A stretch of 64,000 nucleotides of DNA from Pseudomonas sp. NFIX28 (GCF_900107395.1 NZ_FNPW01000008.1:62001-126000), one strand, 5' to 3'; counted from the stretch's first letter, positions 7,993 through 17,919 are shown. Numbers and translations are program-made. The notes: generated from the sequence alone by a model not told the origin.

Positions 7993-8142
7993 ATGAACGC
8001 CGTGACTCACCTCAACCGATTCCCACCGAAGGGCGATTGCTGTCGTACCTTCGCCGACGACCCCGATGGGACCGTCCCGAACCTTGCCGCCGATGCCAGG
8101 CATCGAGCAGGCCCCGTGCGATTCCGGCACCCGACGCGCTGA
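7993..8142 (+). CDS. small ORF of 49 codons with strong ribosome site
   Basis: The ATG is preceded by AAGGAGG at ideal spacing, one of the best ribosome sites in the window. The product (MNAVTHLNRFPPKGDCC..., ending RFRHPTR) is Arg/Pro-rich with a Cys-Cys pair and no signal or membrane segment. I recognise no family. Codon use is not strongly biased, so it may be a leader ORF or chance; the ribosome site is the main support. Confidence 0.3.
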   Translation: MNAVTHLNRFPPKGDCCRTFADDPDGTVPNLAADARHRAGPVRFRHPTR

Positions 8143-8173
8143 TAAGCCGCGTCTGGCGGCAGGGAGTCAGGGG

Positions 8174-8181
8174 TGTACAAT
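8174..8181 (+). promoter_or_regulatory. possible -10 element upstream of aroP-type gene
   Basis: TGTACAAT (TACAAT with a preceding TG) looks like an extended -10 box on the plus strand. No good -35 box is visible. If used, transcripts would carry an untranslated leader of about 320 bases that includes the Trp leader ORF. Confidence 0.3.
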
Positions 8182-8386
8182 GCGCGGCGTTTTAACTGTG
8201 ACCCAACTGCGTATCCGCGCATTTTGCGCCCCAACGACTGTTTTCGCTGCGTGACGAGCCCAGGCTCGAATGTTCGAAACACGCTCCCAAGGCCAATAAT
8301 CTCAAGGCTATCCGCCTTGTTCACTCCGCCGCGCCACAAGCGTGGTGGGTTCGATTTCGTCACAGATAAAAACAAACAGGTGACGC

Positions 8387-8449
8387 ATGACCGTTAAACA
8401 AACGCTGGACTCCTGGTGCCTGCGCTGGGGTTTGATCCGCGCTGCTTAA
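8387..8449 (+). CDS. 20-residue Trp-containing leader peptide
   Basis: This short ORF reads MTVKQTLDSWCLRWGLIRAA and has an AGGTGA ribosome site. Two Trp codons (TGG at 8414 and 8426) flank Cys-Leu-Arg. It ends 58 bases before the start of an aromatic amino acid permease gene. Its position and Trp content suggest a ribosome-stalling or attenuation leader sensing tryptophan. No strong terminator hairpin with a T-run is visible between the ORF and the permease, so any mechanism would have to act on translation or Rho access. Confidence 0.5.
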   Translation: MTVKQTLDSWCLRWGLIRAA

Positions 8450-8507
8450 GCCTGCTGTCGGCTGCAACGTCTATCGAACATCATCAAACCTTGCGTGAGA
8501 CCCTTTC

Positions 8508-9929
8508 ATGAGTGGACAAAACTCGCATTCAGGCGAGCTGAAACGCGGCCTGAAAAATCGCCACATTCAACTGATCGCCCTGGGCGGCGCGATCGGTACC
8601 GGATTGTTCCTGGGCTCCGCCGGCGTGCTCAAGTCGGCCGGGCCGTCGATGATCCTCGGCTACGCCATCTGCGGCTTCATCGCCTTCATGATCATGCGCC
8701 AGCTGGGCGAGATGATCGTCGAAGAGCCGGTGGCCGGTTCCTTCAGCCATTTCGCGCACAAGTACTGGGGCGGTTTCGCCGGTTTCCTCTCGGGCTGGAA
8801 CTGCTGGATCCTGTACATCCTGGTGGGCATGTCGGAGCTGACCGCAGTCGGCAAATACGTGCACTACTGGTGGCCGGAGGTGCCGACCTGGGCCTCGGCC
8901 GCGGCGTTCTTCGTGCTGATCAACCTGATCAACCTGGCCAACGTCAAAGTCTTCGGTGAAGCCGAGTTCTGGTTCGCGATCATCAAGGTGGTGGCCATCG
9001 TCGGCATGATCGCCCTGGGCAGCTACCTGCTGGTCAGCGGTCACGGCGGCCCGCAGGCCTCGGTGAGCAACCTGTGGGAACACGGCGGGTTCTTCCCCAA
9101 TGGCGTCAGCGGCCTGGTGATGGCCATGGCGATCATCATGTTCTCCTTCGGCGGCCTGGAGATGCTCGGGTTCACCGCAGCTGAAGCCGACAAGCCGAAG
9201 ACCGTGATTCCCAAGGCCATCAACCAGGTGATCTACCGCATCCTGATTTTCTACATCGGTGCCCTGGTCGTGCTGTTGTCGCTGACCCCATGGGACAGCC
9301 TGCTGGTGACCCTGAATGCTTCCGGCGATGCCTACAGCGGCAGCCCGTTCGTCCAGGTGTTCTCGATGCTGGGCAGCGACACCGCGGCGCACATCCTCAA
9401 CTTCGTGGTCCTGACCGCGGCCCTGTCGGTGTACAACAGCGGCACCTACTGCAACAGCCGCATGCTGCTGGGCATGGCCGAGCAGGGCGACGCGCCGAAA
9501 GTCCTGGCGAAGATCGACAAGCGCGGCGTGCCGGTGATGTCGATCCTGGCCTCGGCGGTGGTGACCTTCGTCGCGGTGGTGCTCAACTACCTGATCCCGC
9601 AGCACGCGCTGGAGCTTCTGATGTCGCTGGTGGTCGCGACCCTGGTAATCAACTGGGCGATGATCAGCTACTCGCACTTCAAGTTCCGCCAGCACATGAA
9701 CCGCACGAAACAATCGCCGCTGTTCAAGGCGCTGTGGTACCCCTACGGCAACTACGTCTGCCTGGCGTTCGTGGTGTTCATCCTTGGCGTCATGCTGATG
9801 ATTCCGGGTATCCAGATCTCGGTGTACGCGATTCCAGTGTGGGTCGCCTTCATGTGGGTCTGCTACGGCATCAAGAACAAGCGCAGCGCGCAGCACGCGC
9901 TGCAGGTCGCCGGTTCTTCGGTGAAATAA
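8508..9929 (+). CDS. aroP: aromatic amino acid permease (AroP type, APC family)
   Basis: The 473-residue protein has about 12 membrane segments and the amino-acid permease signature at the N-terminus (LKRGLKNRHIQLIALGGAIG, TGLFLGS). The central FSFGGLEMLGFTAAEADKP region is typical of AroP/PheP/LysP-like proton symporters. Specificity for aromatic amino acids is inferred from resemblance and from the nearby phh genes. The gene stands alone, with a leader ORF upstream and an intrinsic terminator downstream. Confidence 0.85.
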   Translation: MSGQNSHSGELKRGLKNRHIQLIALGGAIGTGLFLGSAGVLKSAGPSMILGYAICGFIAFMIMRQLGEMIVEEPVAGSFSHFAHKYWGGFAGFLSGWNCWILYILVGMSELTAVGKYVHYWWPEVPTWASAAAFFVLINLINLANVKVFGEAEFWFAIIKVVAIVGMIALGSYLLVSGHGGPQASVSNLWEHGGFFPNGVSGLVMAMAIIMFSFGGLEMLGFTAAEADKPKTVIPKAINQVIYRILIFYIGALVVLLSLTPWDSLLVTLNASGDAYSGSPFVQVFSMLGSDTAAHILNFVVLTAALSVYNSGTYCNSRMLLGMAEQGDAPKVLAKIDKRGVPVMSILASAVVTFVAVVLNYLIPQHALELLMSLVVATLVINWAMISYSHFKFRQHMNRTKQSPLFKALWYPYGNYVCLAFVVFILGVMLMIPGIQISVYAIPVWVAFMWVCYGIKNKRSAQHALQVAGSSVK

Positions 9930-9947
9930 CACCGGCGCGGCAACGAC

Positions 9948-9973
9948 AAACCCGGCTTCGGCCGGGTTTTTTT
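9948..9973 (+). terminator. rho-independent terminator after aroP
   Basis: AAACCCGGC pairs with GCCGGGTTT around a TTCG loop, followed by a T-run. Confidence 0.93.
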
Positions 9974-9989
9974 GTGCCCGTCGCAACTT

Positions 9990-10080
9990 TGTAGGAGCGA
10001 GGCTTGCCCGCGATCCGCGAAGCGGCCATCTACCAGCGTTGCTGGAGCGGACGCCATCGCGGGCAAACCTCGCTCCTACA
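9990..10080. repeat. paired REP palindrome (GTAGGAGCGAG type)
   Basis: TGTAGGAGCGAGGCTTGCCC begins the left arm (9990-10014), and its near-perfect inverted copy ends the element (10056-10080). This is the common Pseudomonas REP sequence arranged as a head-to-head pair. A lone half copy is at 12455-12478. Confidence 0.9.
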
Positions 10081-10135
10081 GGAGAACGCGTGATTCGCGG
10101 TATCCTGAACGCCCTGAAAGCGGATGTCTTTTTCC

Positions 10136-10549
10136 ATGCTGGTGATTTCCAACAACGTGCATCTGCCGGATGCCGAGATCGAGTTGACCGCCATTCGCGC
10201 GCAAGGCGCGGGTGGGCAGAACGTCAACAAGGTTTCCAGCGCGGTGCACCTGCGCTTCGACATTCCGGCATCGTCGCTGCCGCCGTTCTACAAGGAGCGG
10301 CTGCTGGCGCTGCGCGACAGTCGCATTACCAGCGACGGGGTGATCGTCATCAAGGCCCAGCAATACCGCACCCAGGAACAGAACCGCGCCGATGCCCTGC
10401 AGCGGCTGGTGGAGTTGATCCTCAGTGCCATCAAGGTAGAAAAGAAACGCCGGCCGACCAAGCCGACCCTGGGCTCGAAGACCCGCCGCCTGGAGTCCAA
10501 GAGCAAGCGCGGCAATATCAAGGCGGGGCGCGGCAAGGTCGACTACTAG
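10136..10549 (+). CDS. arfB: alternative ribosome-rescue factor ArfB (YaeJ)
   Basis: The 137-residue protein matches E. coli ArfB from the first residue ([32 protein letters not shown]). The GGQ motif hydrolyses peptidyl-tRNA on stalled ribosomes. The Lys/Arg-rich tail ([21 protein letters not shown]) would enter the empty mRNA channel. I prefer the ATG at 10136 over the one at 10124 because family members start there. The gene sits between a REP pair and a convergent transporter gene. Confidence 0.93.
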   Translation: MLVISNNVHLPDAEIELTAIRAQGAGGQNVNKVSSAVHLRFDIPASSLPPFYKERLLALRDSRITSDGVIVIKAQQYRTQEQNRADALQRLVELILSAIKVEKKRRPTKPTLGSKTRRLESKSKRGNIKAGRGKVDY

Positions 10550-10570
10550 GCTTTTGCGGCCAGCCCAGCC

Positions 10571-11770
10571 TTAGCGCTCGCTACGCTCCTCGCGATACTT
10601 CGGCGCCTGGCGGTACAGGTAGAGGCTCAGCAGCAGGCCGCTGCAGGCGGCGAGCGCGGCGAACAGGAAGATCGAGGCAAAGCCGAAGCCGGCGGCGATT
10701 GCCCCGGCCAGCGGTCCGGTAATCCCCAGCGACAAGTCGACGAACAACGAATAGGCCCCCACCGCCGCGCCGCGGCTGGATGCCGGCACCAGGTTGACCG
10801 CTTCCACTCCCAGTGCCGGGAATACCAGGGAGAAGCCGAACCCGCTCAGCGCCGCGCCGGCCAGGGCCCAATGGGCGTCCGGCGCCAGCCACAACAGCAG
10901 CAGGCCGAGGGTTTCCACCGACAGGCAGGCGATTGCCACGCGAAAGCCGCCGAGGCGGTTGATCAGGTTGCCGAACAACAGGCGCGCGCCGATAAAGCTG
11001 GCGCCGAACAGGCTCAGGCACAGCACGGCGTTGGACCAGTTCTGCGTGGCGTAATACAGGGTGATAAAGGTGGCGATGGTGCCAAAGCCGATCGAGCCCA
11101 GGGCCAGGCCGCAGCCATGGGGAAACACCCGGCCCAGCACGTGGATGAACGGCAAGCGCTCGCCGGCGACGATCGGTGCCGCCAGCTTTGGCCAGGCCAG
11201 CGCCAGGCCGAGAAGCGCCAGCAGGATGATGCTCAGTCCCATGCTCCACAGCCCCAGGTGATCCACCAGCCACACCCCCAGCGGCGCGCCCACGGCCAGT
11301 GCGCCGTAGCTGGCGATGCCGTTCCAGGAAATCACCTTGGCGGTGTTCTGCGCGCCGACGCGGCCGATGCCCCAGCCAATGGAGCCCGAGCCCACCAGGC
11401 TCTCGGCGCTGCCCAGCACCAGGCGGCCGATCAGCAGGCTGGCCAGGCTCAGCACCGGTAGGCTGTGCAGCCACGCCGACAGCAGCATGAACACCCCGCT
11501 CAGGCCGCAGCCGGCCAGGCCGTACATCACCGCGCGCTTGCTGCCCAGGTTGTCGATGATTTTCCCGGCATAGGGACGGCTGAGCAGGGTGGCCAGGTAT
11601 TGCACGCTGATCACCAGCCCGGCGATGACCGCGCCGAAGCCCAGCTCGCTGTGCACGTAGCCCGGCAGCACGGCCAGTGGAATACCGATGTTGAGGTAGC
11701 CGATAAAGGTGAAAAGGACGATGGAGACGACTTGCAGCGTGACCGCCAACGGGCGCTGGGTATCTGGCAT
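10571..11770 (-). CDS. MFS transporter (YhhS/YfcJ-like efflux family)
   Basis: The 399-residue protein has 12 predicted membrane helices. The loop after helix 2 carries the MFS motif ([16 protein letters not shown]) and helix 4-5 the [17 protein letters not shown] pattern seen in the YhhS/YfcJ group of small drug or sugar exporters. The substrate is unknown. It converges on arfB with a gap of about 20 bases. Two small-protein genes lie upstream on the same strand, but a gap of more than 100 bases suggests a separate promoter. Confidence 0.85.
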   Translation of the reverse strand: MPDTQRPLAVTLQVVSIVLFTFIGYLNIGIPLAVLPGYVHSELGFGAVIAGLVISVQYLATLLSRPYAGKIIDNLGSKRAVMYGLAGCGLSGVFMLLSAWLHSLPVLSLASLLIGRLVLGSAESLVGSGSIGWGIGRVGAQNTAKVISWNGIASYGALAVGAPLGVWLVDHLGLWSMGLSIILLALLGLALAWPKLAAPIVAGERLPFIHVLGRVFPHGCGLALGSIGFGTIATFITLYYATQNWSNAVLCLSLFGASFIGARLLFGNLINRLGGFRVAIACLSVETLGLLLLWLAPDAHWALAGAALSGFGFSLVFPALGVEAVNLVPASSRGAAVGAYSLFVDLSLGITGPLAGAIAAGFGFASIFLFAALAACSGLLLSLYLYRQAPKYREERSER

Positions 11771-11881
11771 GGGAAAGGTCCACGGCGCGGCAGAATAGAT
11801 AGGCTGCTTATGATACCGAGGGTTGAAACGATTCAGGTGGAGAAATCGACGCTCAGGCGCAAGTTTTTGCGCTGGGCAGGC

Positions 11882-12064
11882 TCAGGCTTTTGCGGGGGCC
11901 AGCAATTGCGTGGTGACCAGGGCGGCCAGGGCGTTTTCCTGGGTGCCGAAGCGGGCCAGCAGGGCGGCCTGTTTTTCCGGAGTCAGGCGGTTCCAGATCT
12001 CGATCATCTTTTCGGCGGTGCCGATCAGCACGCTGGCTTGGGTTTCGCTGAAGGCGTCGGTCAT
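11882..12064 (-). CDS. small conserved-looking protein, 60 residues
   Basis: The product (MTDAFSETQASVLIGTAEKM..., ending TTQLLAPAKA) is a short, probably helical soluble protein with a WNRLTPEKQAALLARFG segment. It has a normal Pseudomonas amino-acid composition and no signal peptide or motif that I recognise. The ribosome site is weak (an AGAGA about 11 bases upstream). It follows a 43-residue ORF on the same strand across a perfect hairpin. Confidence 0.6.
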   Translation of the reverse strand: MTDAFSETQASVLIGTAEKMIEIWNRLTPEKQAALLARFGTQENALAALVTTQLLAPAKA

Positions 12065-12095
12065 GGGGAGGTTCTCTAAAGCGGGGTTTCAGGCG

Positions 12096-12129
12096 GTGTG
12101 GAAAGCGCATCAAAGAGCGCTTTCCACAC
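12096..12129. other. 13-bp perfect hairpin between two small genes
   Basis: GTGTGGAAAGCGC and GCGCTTTCCACAC are exact inverted repeats around an 8-base loop. No T-run follows on either strand, so processing or attenuation is more likely than clean termination. Confidence 0.7.
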
Positions 12130-12145
12130 GGTCTGGGTACTGCGG

Positions 12146-12277
12146 TCAGTCTTCGCTGTCGGCGCTATGGCCGGGTGCGGCTTCTTTCGGCTCGGGCTGT
12201 TGGGCGCCGGCTTGTTGCGGGGTTGTCTGCTCAGTTTCGTGCAGGCTTGGGAAGGGGAGATTAGGAATCTCGTGCAT
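12146..12277 (-). CDS. small acidic Pro/Glu-rich protein, 43 residues
   Basis: The ORF has a strong GAGGAG ribosome site and encodes MHEIPNLPFPSLHETEQ followed by a Gln/Pro/Glu/Ala-rich tail. The composition suggests a disordered cytoplasmic peptide. I do not recognise a function. It lies upstream of the 60-residue protein gene on the same strand. Confidence 0.55.
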   Translation of the reverse strand: MHEIPNLPFPSLHETEQTTPQQAGAQQPEPKEAAPGHSADSED

Positions 12278-12393
12278 GTTCGTTGCTCCTCGCAAAGTCT
12301 GTTTTTTAAATCGCTGGGTAGATCCGCGCTTTTAAAAAGCCTGGGCAGGATACAGCACTGCAAATGACAAAAAGATTTTTATCTGGGGTTTTG

Positions 12394-12413
12394 GGATGAA
12401 AGGTGTTTCATCC
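12394..12413. other. short palindrome downstream of phhC
   Basis: GGATGAAA and TTTCATCC are perfect 8-base arms around GGTG. It lies beyond the phhC stop and could be part of its 3' end, though without a clear T-run. The surrounding 12278-12486 holds no recognised gene. Confidence 0.4.
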
Positions 12414-12454
12414 GGCGGGGCGTTTTTTAAGCATCCCGGGCAAGCCTGCGCCCC

Positions 12455-12478
12455 GTAGGAGCGAGACTTGCCCGCGAT
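12455..12478. repeat. single REP half-element
   Basis: GTAGGAGCGAGACTTGCCCG repeats one arm of the REP pair at 9990-10080 and sits just after the phhC stop. Confidence 0.75.
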
Positions 12479-12486
12479 GTTTTTTT

Positions 12487-13683
12487 TCAGTCTTTGCAGA
12501 CTTCGGCGATGGCCTCGGCCAGCAAATCCAGGCGCGTGGCGTCGATACCGGCGACGTTGGCCCGGCCGGAGCTGACCATGTACACGCTGTGCTGGTCGCG
12601 CAATTTGCCCACCTGCGCCGGCGTCAGGCCGGTGTAGGAGAACATCCCGCGCTGCACGCCGATGTGCGCGAAGCGTTCGGCCAGGCCGAAGGGTTGCAGC
12701 GCTTCCACCAGGCCCGAACGCAGCTGGGCGATGCGCAGGCGCATGGCTTCCACTTCGTCGGCCCAGAGGCTTTTCAGCTCCGGGTCGCCGAGGATGGTCG
12801 CGACCACCGCGGCGCCGTGATCCGGCGGGGTGGACCACAGGTTGCGGGCGATATGGGCCAGCTGGCTGCGCACATCCAGAAGTTTTTCGGCATCGCGGGT
12901 GCAGACGATCAGCGCGCCAGTGCGGTCGCGATACAGGCCGAAGTTCTTCGAGCAGGAACTGGTGATCAGCAGCTCCGGCAGCTCGGCCGCGAACAGCCGT
13001 ACCGCCCAGGCGTCCTGCTCCAGGCCGTCGCCGAAGCCCTGGTAGGCGAAGTCGATCAGCGGCAGCAGGTTGCGGCTGCGCACCACATCCAGCACCCGGT
13101 GCCAGTCATCGTGGCTCAGGTCGAAGCCGGTGGGGTTGTGGCAGCAGGCGTGCAGCAGCACCACGTCGCCCTTGGGCACCTGGTTCAGGGTTGCCAGCAT
13201 GGCCTCGACGTCGAGGCGGTTGTCGCTGCCGACGTAAGGGTAATGGCTGACCTGGATGCCGGCGGCGGCAAAGATGGTTTCGTGGATCGGCCAGGTCGGA
13301 TTGCTCAACCACACGCCACGGCCCGGCAGGCAGTGGGCGATGAAGTCGGCGCTCAGGCGCAGCGCGCCGGTGCCGCCCGGGGTCTGGGTGGCGCCGGCGC
13401 GGCGTTCGGCGATCAGCTGCGAATCGGCGCCCAGCACCAGTTCGTTGATCACCTTGCCAAAGGCCGCGTCGCCGTGGCCACCGATGTAGATCTTGGTGGT
13501 CTGGCGGTCGACCAGGCGCTGCTCGGCCAGCTTGACCGACCGAGGGATCGGCGTCAGGCCCTGGGAATCCTTGTAGACACCGACGCCGAGGTCGAACTTG
13601 CGTGGGTTGCTGTCCGACGCATAGGCCTCCATCAGGCCAAGAATCGGGTCGCCGGGTACTCGGCCTATGGCGTCGAAATGCAT
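12487..13683 (-). CDS. phhC: aromatic amino acid aminotransferase
   Basis: The 398-residue class I aminotransferase has the aspartate/aromatic aminotransferase pattern: LGVGVYKDSQG near the N-terminus, HACCHNPTGFDLS, the PLP Lys in SSCSKNFGLYRDR, and a late Arg in SSGRANVAG. It converts tyrosine and phenylalanine to their keto acids, downstream of PhhA. Its start overlaps the phhB stop by one base. The order phhA-phhB-phhC matches the Pseudomonas phenylalanine operon. Confidence 0.93.
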   Translation of the reverse strand: MHFDAIGRVPGDPILGLMEAYASDSNPRKFDLGVGVYKDSQGLTPIPRSVKLAEQRLVDRQTTKIYIGGHGDAAFGKVINELVLGADSQLIAERRAGATQTPGGTGALRLSADFIAHCLPGRGVWLSNPTWPIHETIFAAAGIQVSHYPYVGSDNRLDVEAMLATLNQVPKGDVVLLHACCHNPTGFDLSHDDWHRVLDVVRSRNLLPLIDFAYQGFGDGLEQDAWAVRLFAAELPELLITSSCSKNFGLYRDRTGALIVCTRDAEKLLDVRSQLAHIARNLWSTPPDHGAAVVATILGDPELKSLWADEVEAMRLRIAQLRSGLVEALQPFGLAERFAHIGVQRGMFSYTGLTPAQVGKLRDQHSVYMVSSGRANVAGIDATRLDLLAEAIAEVCKD

Positions 13684-14039
13684 TACTTGCGTCCTTCTGC
13701 GGTCTTGGCCACTTCGTCGGTGCGGGCGGCCATGATGAAGTCGTTGCGGTGCAGGCCCTTGATGGAGTGGCTCCACCAGGTCACGGTGACCTTGCCCCAT
13801 TCGGTGAGCAGGCCAGGATGATGACCTTCTGCCTCGGAAATTTCACCCATTGCGTTGGTAAAGGCCAGGGCGAACTTGAAGTTTTTGAACAGGAAGACTT
13901 TTTCCAGTTGCATGACGCCATCGCGCACTTCGATGTTCCAGTCGGGGATCTGCTTGATCAGTACCGGCAGTTCTTCGTCGCTGACTTGTGGGGCATCGGC
14001 ACGGCAGGCTTCGCAATGGGCTTGGTTCAGAGCGGTCAT
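13683..14039 (-). CDS. phhB: pterin-4a-carbinolamine dehydratase
   Basis: The 118-residue protein has the family pattern with a conserved His-His-Pro ([21 protein letters not shown]) and PDWNIE. It recycles the pterin cofactor oxidised by PhhA, and in Pseudomonas it is also needed for normal PhhA levels. It lies between phhA and phhC on the same strand. Confidence 0.96.
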   Translation of the reverse strand: MTALNQAHCEACRADAPQVSDEELPVLIKQIPDWNIEVRDGVMQLEKVFLFKNFKFALAFTNAMGEISEAEGHHPGLLTEWGKVTVTWWSHSIKGLHRNDFIMAARTDEVAKTAEGRK

Positions 14040-14109
14040 GGTGAGGTTCCTGAAATCGATTCTTGTTGGAAATTACGGGTTTTATGAGCGCCGCGCGAGG
14101 GCAGGGCGC

Positions 14110-14901
14110 TCAGGCCGCCTTGGGTTTGGGCGGAAACTTGGGTGCGTGCAGGCCCATCTGCATGCCCTGGTGCACCAGGGCCATGATGTCTTCATGGGCC
14201 AGGTCGAACAGGCGCTTGAGGTTGGGCAGCACAAAGTAGACCGGTTGCAGGATGTCGATGCGGTACGGGGTGCGCATCGCCTCCAGCGGGTCGAAGGCCT
14301 GGTGCTCGGGCACGTCCGACAGGCAGTAGACGGTTTCCTTCGGCGAGGAGAGGATGCCGCCGCCGTAGATGCGCTTGCCTTGCGGGGTGTCCAGCAGGCC
14401 GAATTCGATGGTCATCCAGTACAGGCGCGCCAGGTACACCCGTTCTTCCTTGGTGGCCTGCAGGCCGAGCTTGCCGTAGGTGTGGGTGAATTCGGCGAAC
14501 CAGGGGTTGGTCAGCAGCGGGCAGTGGCCAAAGATCTCGTGGAAGATGTCCGGCTCTTGCAGGTAGTCCAGTTCCTCGCGGGTACGAATGAAGGTCGCGA
14601 CCGGAAACTGTTTGCTGGCGAGCAATTCGAAAAAGGTCTGGAAGGGAATCAGCGCGGGCACCCGGGCGACCTGCCAGCCGGTGGTTTCGCCCAGCACCTT
14701 GTTGATTTCGCCCAGCTGCGGGATGCGGTCGTGGGGCAGGCCGAGTTTATCGATACCGTCCAGGTATTCCTGGCACGCACGGCCCTCGATCACTTTCAGT
14801 TGGCGGGTGATCAGGGTATTCCACACCGCGTGCTCTTCGTCGGGGTAGTGGATAAAACCTTGCGCGTCGGGCTCGCGGGCCACGTACTGCGTCTGTTTCA
14901 T
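14110..14901 (-). CDS. phhA: phenylalanine 4-monooxygenase
   Basis: The 263-residue enzyme hydroxylates phenylalanine to tyrosine using tetrahydropterin, O2 and Fe(II). The facial triad is visible as His121 and His126 in FHEIFGHCPLL and Glu166 in YWMTIEFGLL. The length is typical of the monomeric bacterial enzyme without a regulatory domain. It is the first gene of the phhABC operon and is divergent from phhR. The ribosome site GGAGAG precedes the ATG. Confidence 0.97.
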   Translation of the reverse strand: MKQTQYVAREPDAQGFIHYPDEEHAVWNTLITRQLKVIEGRACQEYLDGIDKLGLPHDRIPQLGEINKVLGETTGWQVARVPALIPFQTFFELLASKQFPVATFIRTREELDYLQEPDIFHEIFGHCPLLTNPWFAEFTHTYGKLGLQATKEERVYLARLYWMTIEFGLLDTPQGKRIYGGGILSSPKETVYCLSDVPEHQAFDPLEAMRTPYRIDILQPVYFVLPNLKRLFDLAHEDIMALVHQGMQMGLHAPKFPPKPKAA

Positions 14902-15205
14902 GCTGCTCTCCTGTCAGGGGCTGCGTTCTTGTTATCAGTTGACGCTAGAGATAACCCAAGGTTGCAGCCCGTGCAGCAGGTTGACGTGAACGTAATGGGC
15001 GTATTCGGCGGTAATTCGTAAAGTTTTCGTTACGAAAGCGCCGAAAGGCCGCTAATACTGAGAATAGTCGATTTGAAAAGGCCGGCGGCTGTCACATAAT
15101 CTTGACGATTATCTGCGCCACAGCGCAGAAAGTTCCTGCCAGGCGGTGCCATAAGTGCCGCTTTCTGGCGTTCACGCCCTCCATTCCTGTTTCGGGCCTT
15201 TCTTT
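14902..15205. other. phhA-phhR divergent control region
   Basis: This 304-base gap between divergent genes holds no ORF of note and should contain both promoters. An inverted repeat at 15015-15036 is the clearest candidate regulator site. Confidence 0.6.
15015..15036. promoter_or_regulatory. inverted repeat, candidate PhhR/TyrR-type operator
   Basis: TTCGTAA and TTACGAA are exact inverted arms separated by 8 bases. The site lies about 115 bases upstream of phhA and 170 bases upstream of phhR. It resembles the layout of TyrR-class boxes (paired GTAA/TTAC halves), but the assignment to PhhR is inference. Confidence 0.45.
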
Positions 15206-16771
<1,566 letters not shown>

Positions 16772-17060
16772 ATCCTGTAGCCGCTGCCGCAGGCTGCGAT
16801 CGGCTGCGCAGCAGGCGCCAGACCTTAAGTCTGCGATCGGGTCGAGGTCATGCGTTGCCCCTTGCGAGTCCTGCGGCCTCGATCGCCGCCAGCGGCAGCG
16901 GCTACGGGAGCTGCGGCGAGGCAGGGGAGTGCCCTGGAGGTCGAGGCTTGCCGTAAGCGGCATATCCGCGCCGGTTTTTCGTCTTTGACACAATCCCCCG
17001 ATTCCCTTCGAACGCCCTCAAGTTCCCGGATTTCCTGCCTCTTGCCGCCCGAAAAATAAG
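16772..17060. other. intergenic region with a large REP pair, no gene
   Basis: Between phhR and the flgF promoter I see only the REP pair at 16776-16905 and no credible ORF. The REP pair probably marks the end of phhR transcription. Confidence 0.6.
16776..16905. repeat. large REP pair (GTAGCCGCTGCCGC type)
   Basis: GTAGCCGCTGCCGC (16777-16790) and GCGGCAGCGGCTAC (16892-16905) are perfect inverted arms enclosing further GCAGGCTGCGATCGG-like sequence. This is a typical Pseudomonas REP doublet. Confidence 0.85.
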
Positions 17061-17078
17061 TTGGTGCGCTTATTGCTT
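17061..17078 (+). promoter_or_regulatory. sigma-54 promoter of flgF operon
   Basis: TTGGTGCGCTTATTGCTT has the -24 GG (17063-17064) and -12 GC (17075-17076) separated by exactly ten bases. It lies about 56 bases before the flgF start. FleQ-dependent activation is inferred. Confidence 0.75.
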
Positions 17079-17133
17079 ATGGCTCAGCAGTACAGCGGTG
17101 GACGGCAAACGTCCGACATGCAGAGGAAAGACT

Positions 17134-17874
17134 GTGGACAAGTACCTTTATGTGGCCATGACCGGTGCCAGCCAGAATGCGCTGGCGCAAAAGGCGCATG
17201 CCAACAACCTGGCGAACATCTCCACCAACGGTTTTCAGCGCGACCTGGAGCAGGCGCGCTCGATGCCGGTGTTTGGTGACAGCTTTCCGGCGCGGGCCTT
17301 TGCCATGTCCGAGCGGCCGGCAACCGATTTCACCCCGGGCTCGCTGGTGGAAACCGGCCGCGAACTCGACGTGGCGGTCAGCGGCAATGGCTGGATTGCC
17401 GTGCAGACTCCGGACGGCGGTGAAAGCTATGTGCGCACCGGCAGCCTGAACATCGACGCCCTGGGCGTGCTGCGCGCCGGCAACGGCATGCCGGTGATCG
17501 GCAACGGCGGCCCGATCGCCGTGCCGCCGGAGCAGCAGGTGGAAGTCGGCCAGGACGGCACCATCAGCATCCGCGCCATGGGCGAGGGCCCGCGGGTGAT
17601 GGCCGAGGTCGACCGCATCAAGCTGGTCAATCCGGACCTGAAGAACATGACCAAGGGCCTGGACGGTTCGATCCACACCAAGGACGGCCAGCCGGCGCCG
17701 GCCGACGCCAATGTGCAACTGGTCTCGGGGTTCCTCGAGTCGAGCAACGTCAATGCGGTCGAGGAAATGACCTCGGTGCTGGCGCTCTCCAAGCAGTTCG
17801 AGCTGCACATCAAGATGATGAACACCGCCAAAGAAGACGACCAGGCCATGGCTCGGGTCTTGCAGATCAGCTAA
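17134..17874 (+). CDS. flgF: flagellar basal-body rod protein FlgF
   Basis: FlgF is a proximal rod subunit. The 246-residue protein starts DKYLYVAMTGASQNALAQ and shows the rod/hook N-terminal pattern (NNLANISTNGFQRD) and the C-terminal helix (SSNVNAVEEMTSVLALSKQFELHIKMM). The GTG at 17134 gives the family N-terminus and has a GAGGAAAG ribosome site. It is the first gene of flgFGHIJKL here; flgBCDE are not next to it. Confidence 0.96.
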   Translation: MDKYLYVAMTGASQNALAQKAHANNLANISTNGFQRDLEQARSMPVFGDSFPARAFAMSERPATDFTPGSLVETGRELDVAVSGNGWIAVQTPDGGESYVRTGSLNIDALGVLRAGNGMPVIGNGGPIAVPPEQQVEVGQDGTISIRAMGEGPRVMAEVDRIKLVNPDLKNMTKGLDGSIHTKDGQPAPADANVQLVSGFLESSNVNAVEEMTSVLALSKQFELHIKMMNTAKEDDQAMARVLQIS

Positions 17875-17919
17875 TTACCAGTACGTCGCGCCGTAAAACA
17901 GGCGCACGAGGAGAATCGA

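Noticed and set aside
9990-10080. Paired inverted repeats considered as a CRISPR or mobile element end
   Set aside because: They are two opposite copies of the common Pseudomonas REP sequence, with no spacer array and no transposase gene nearby.
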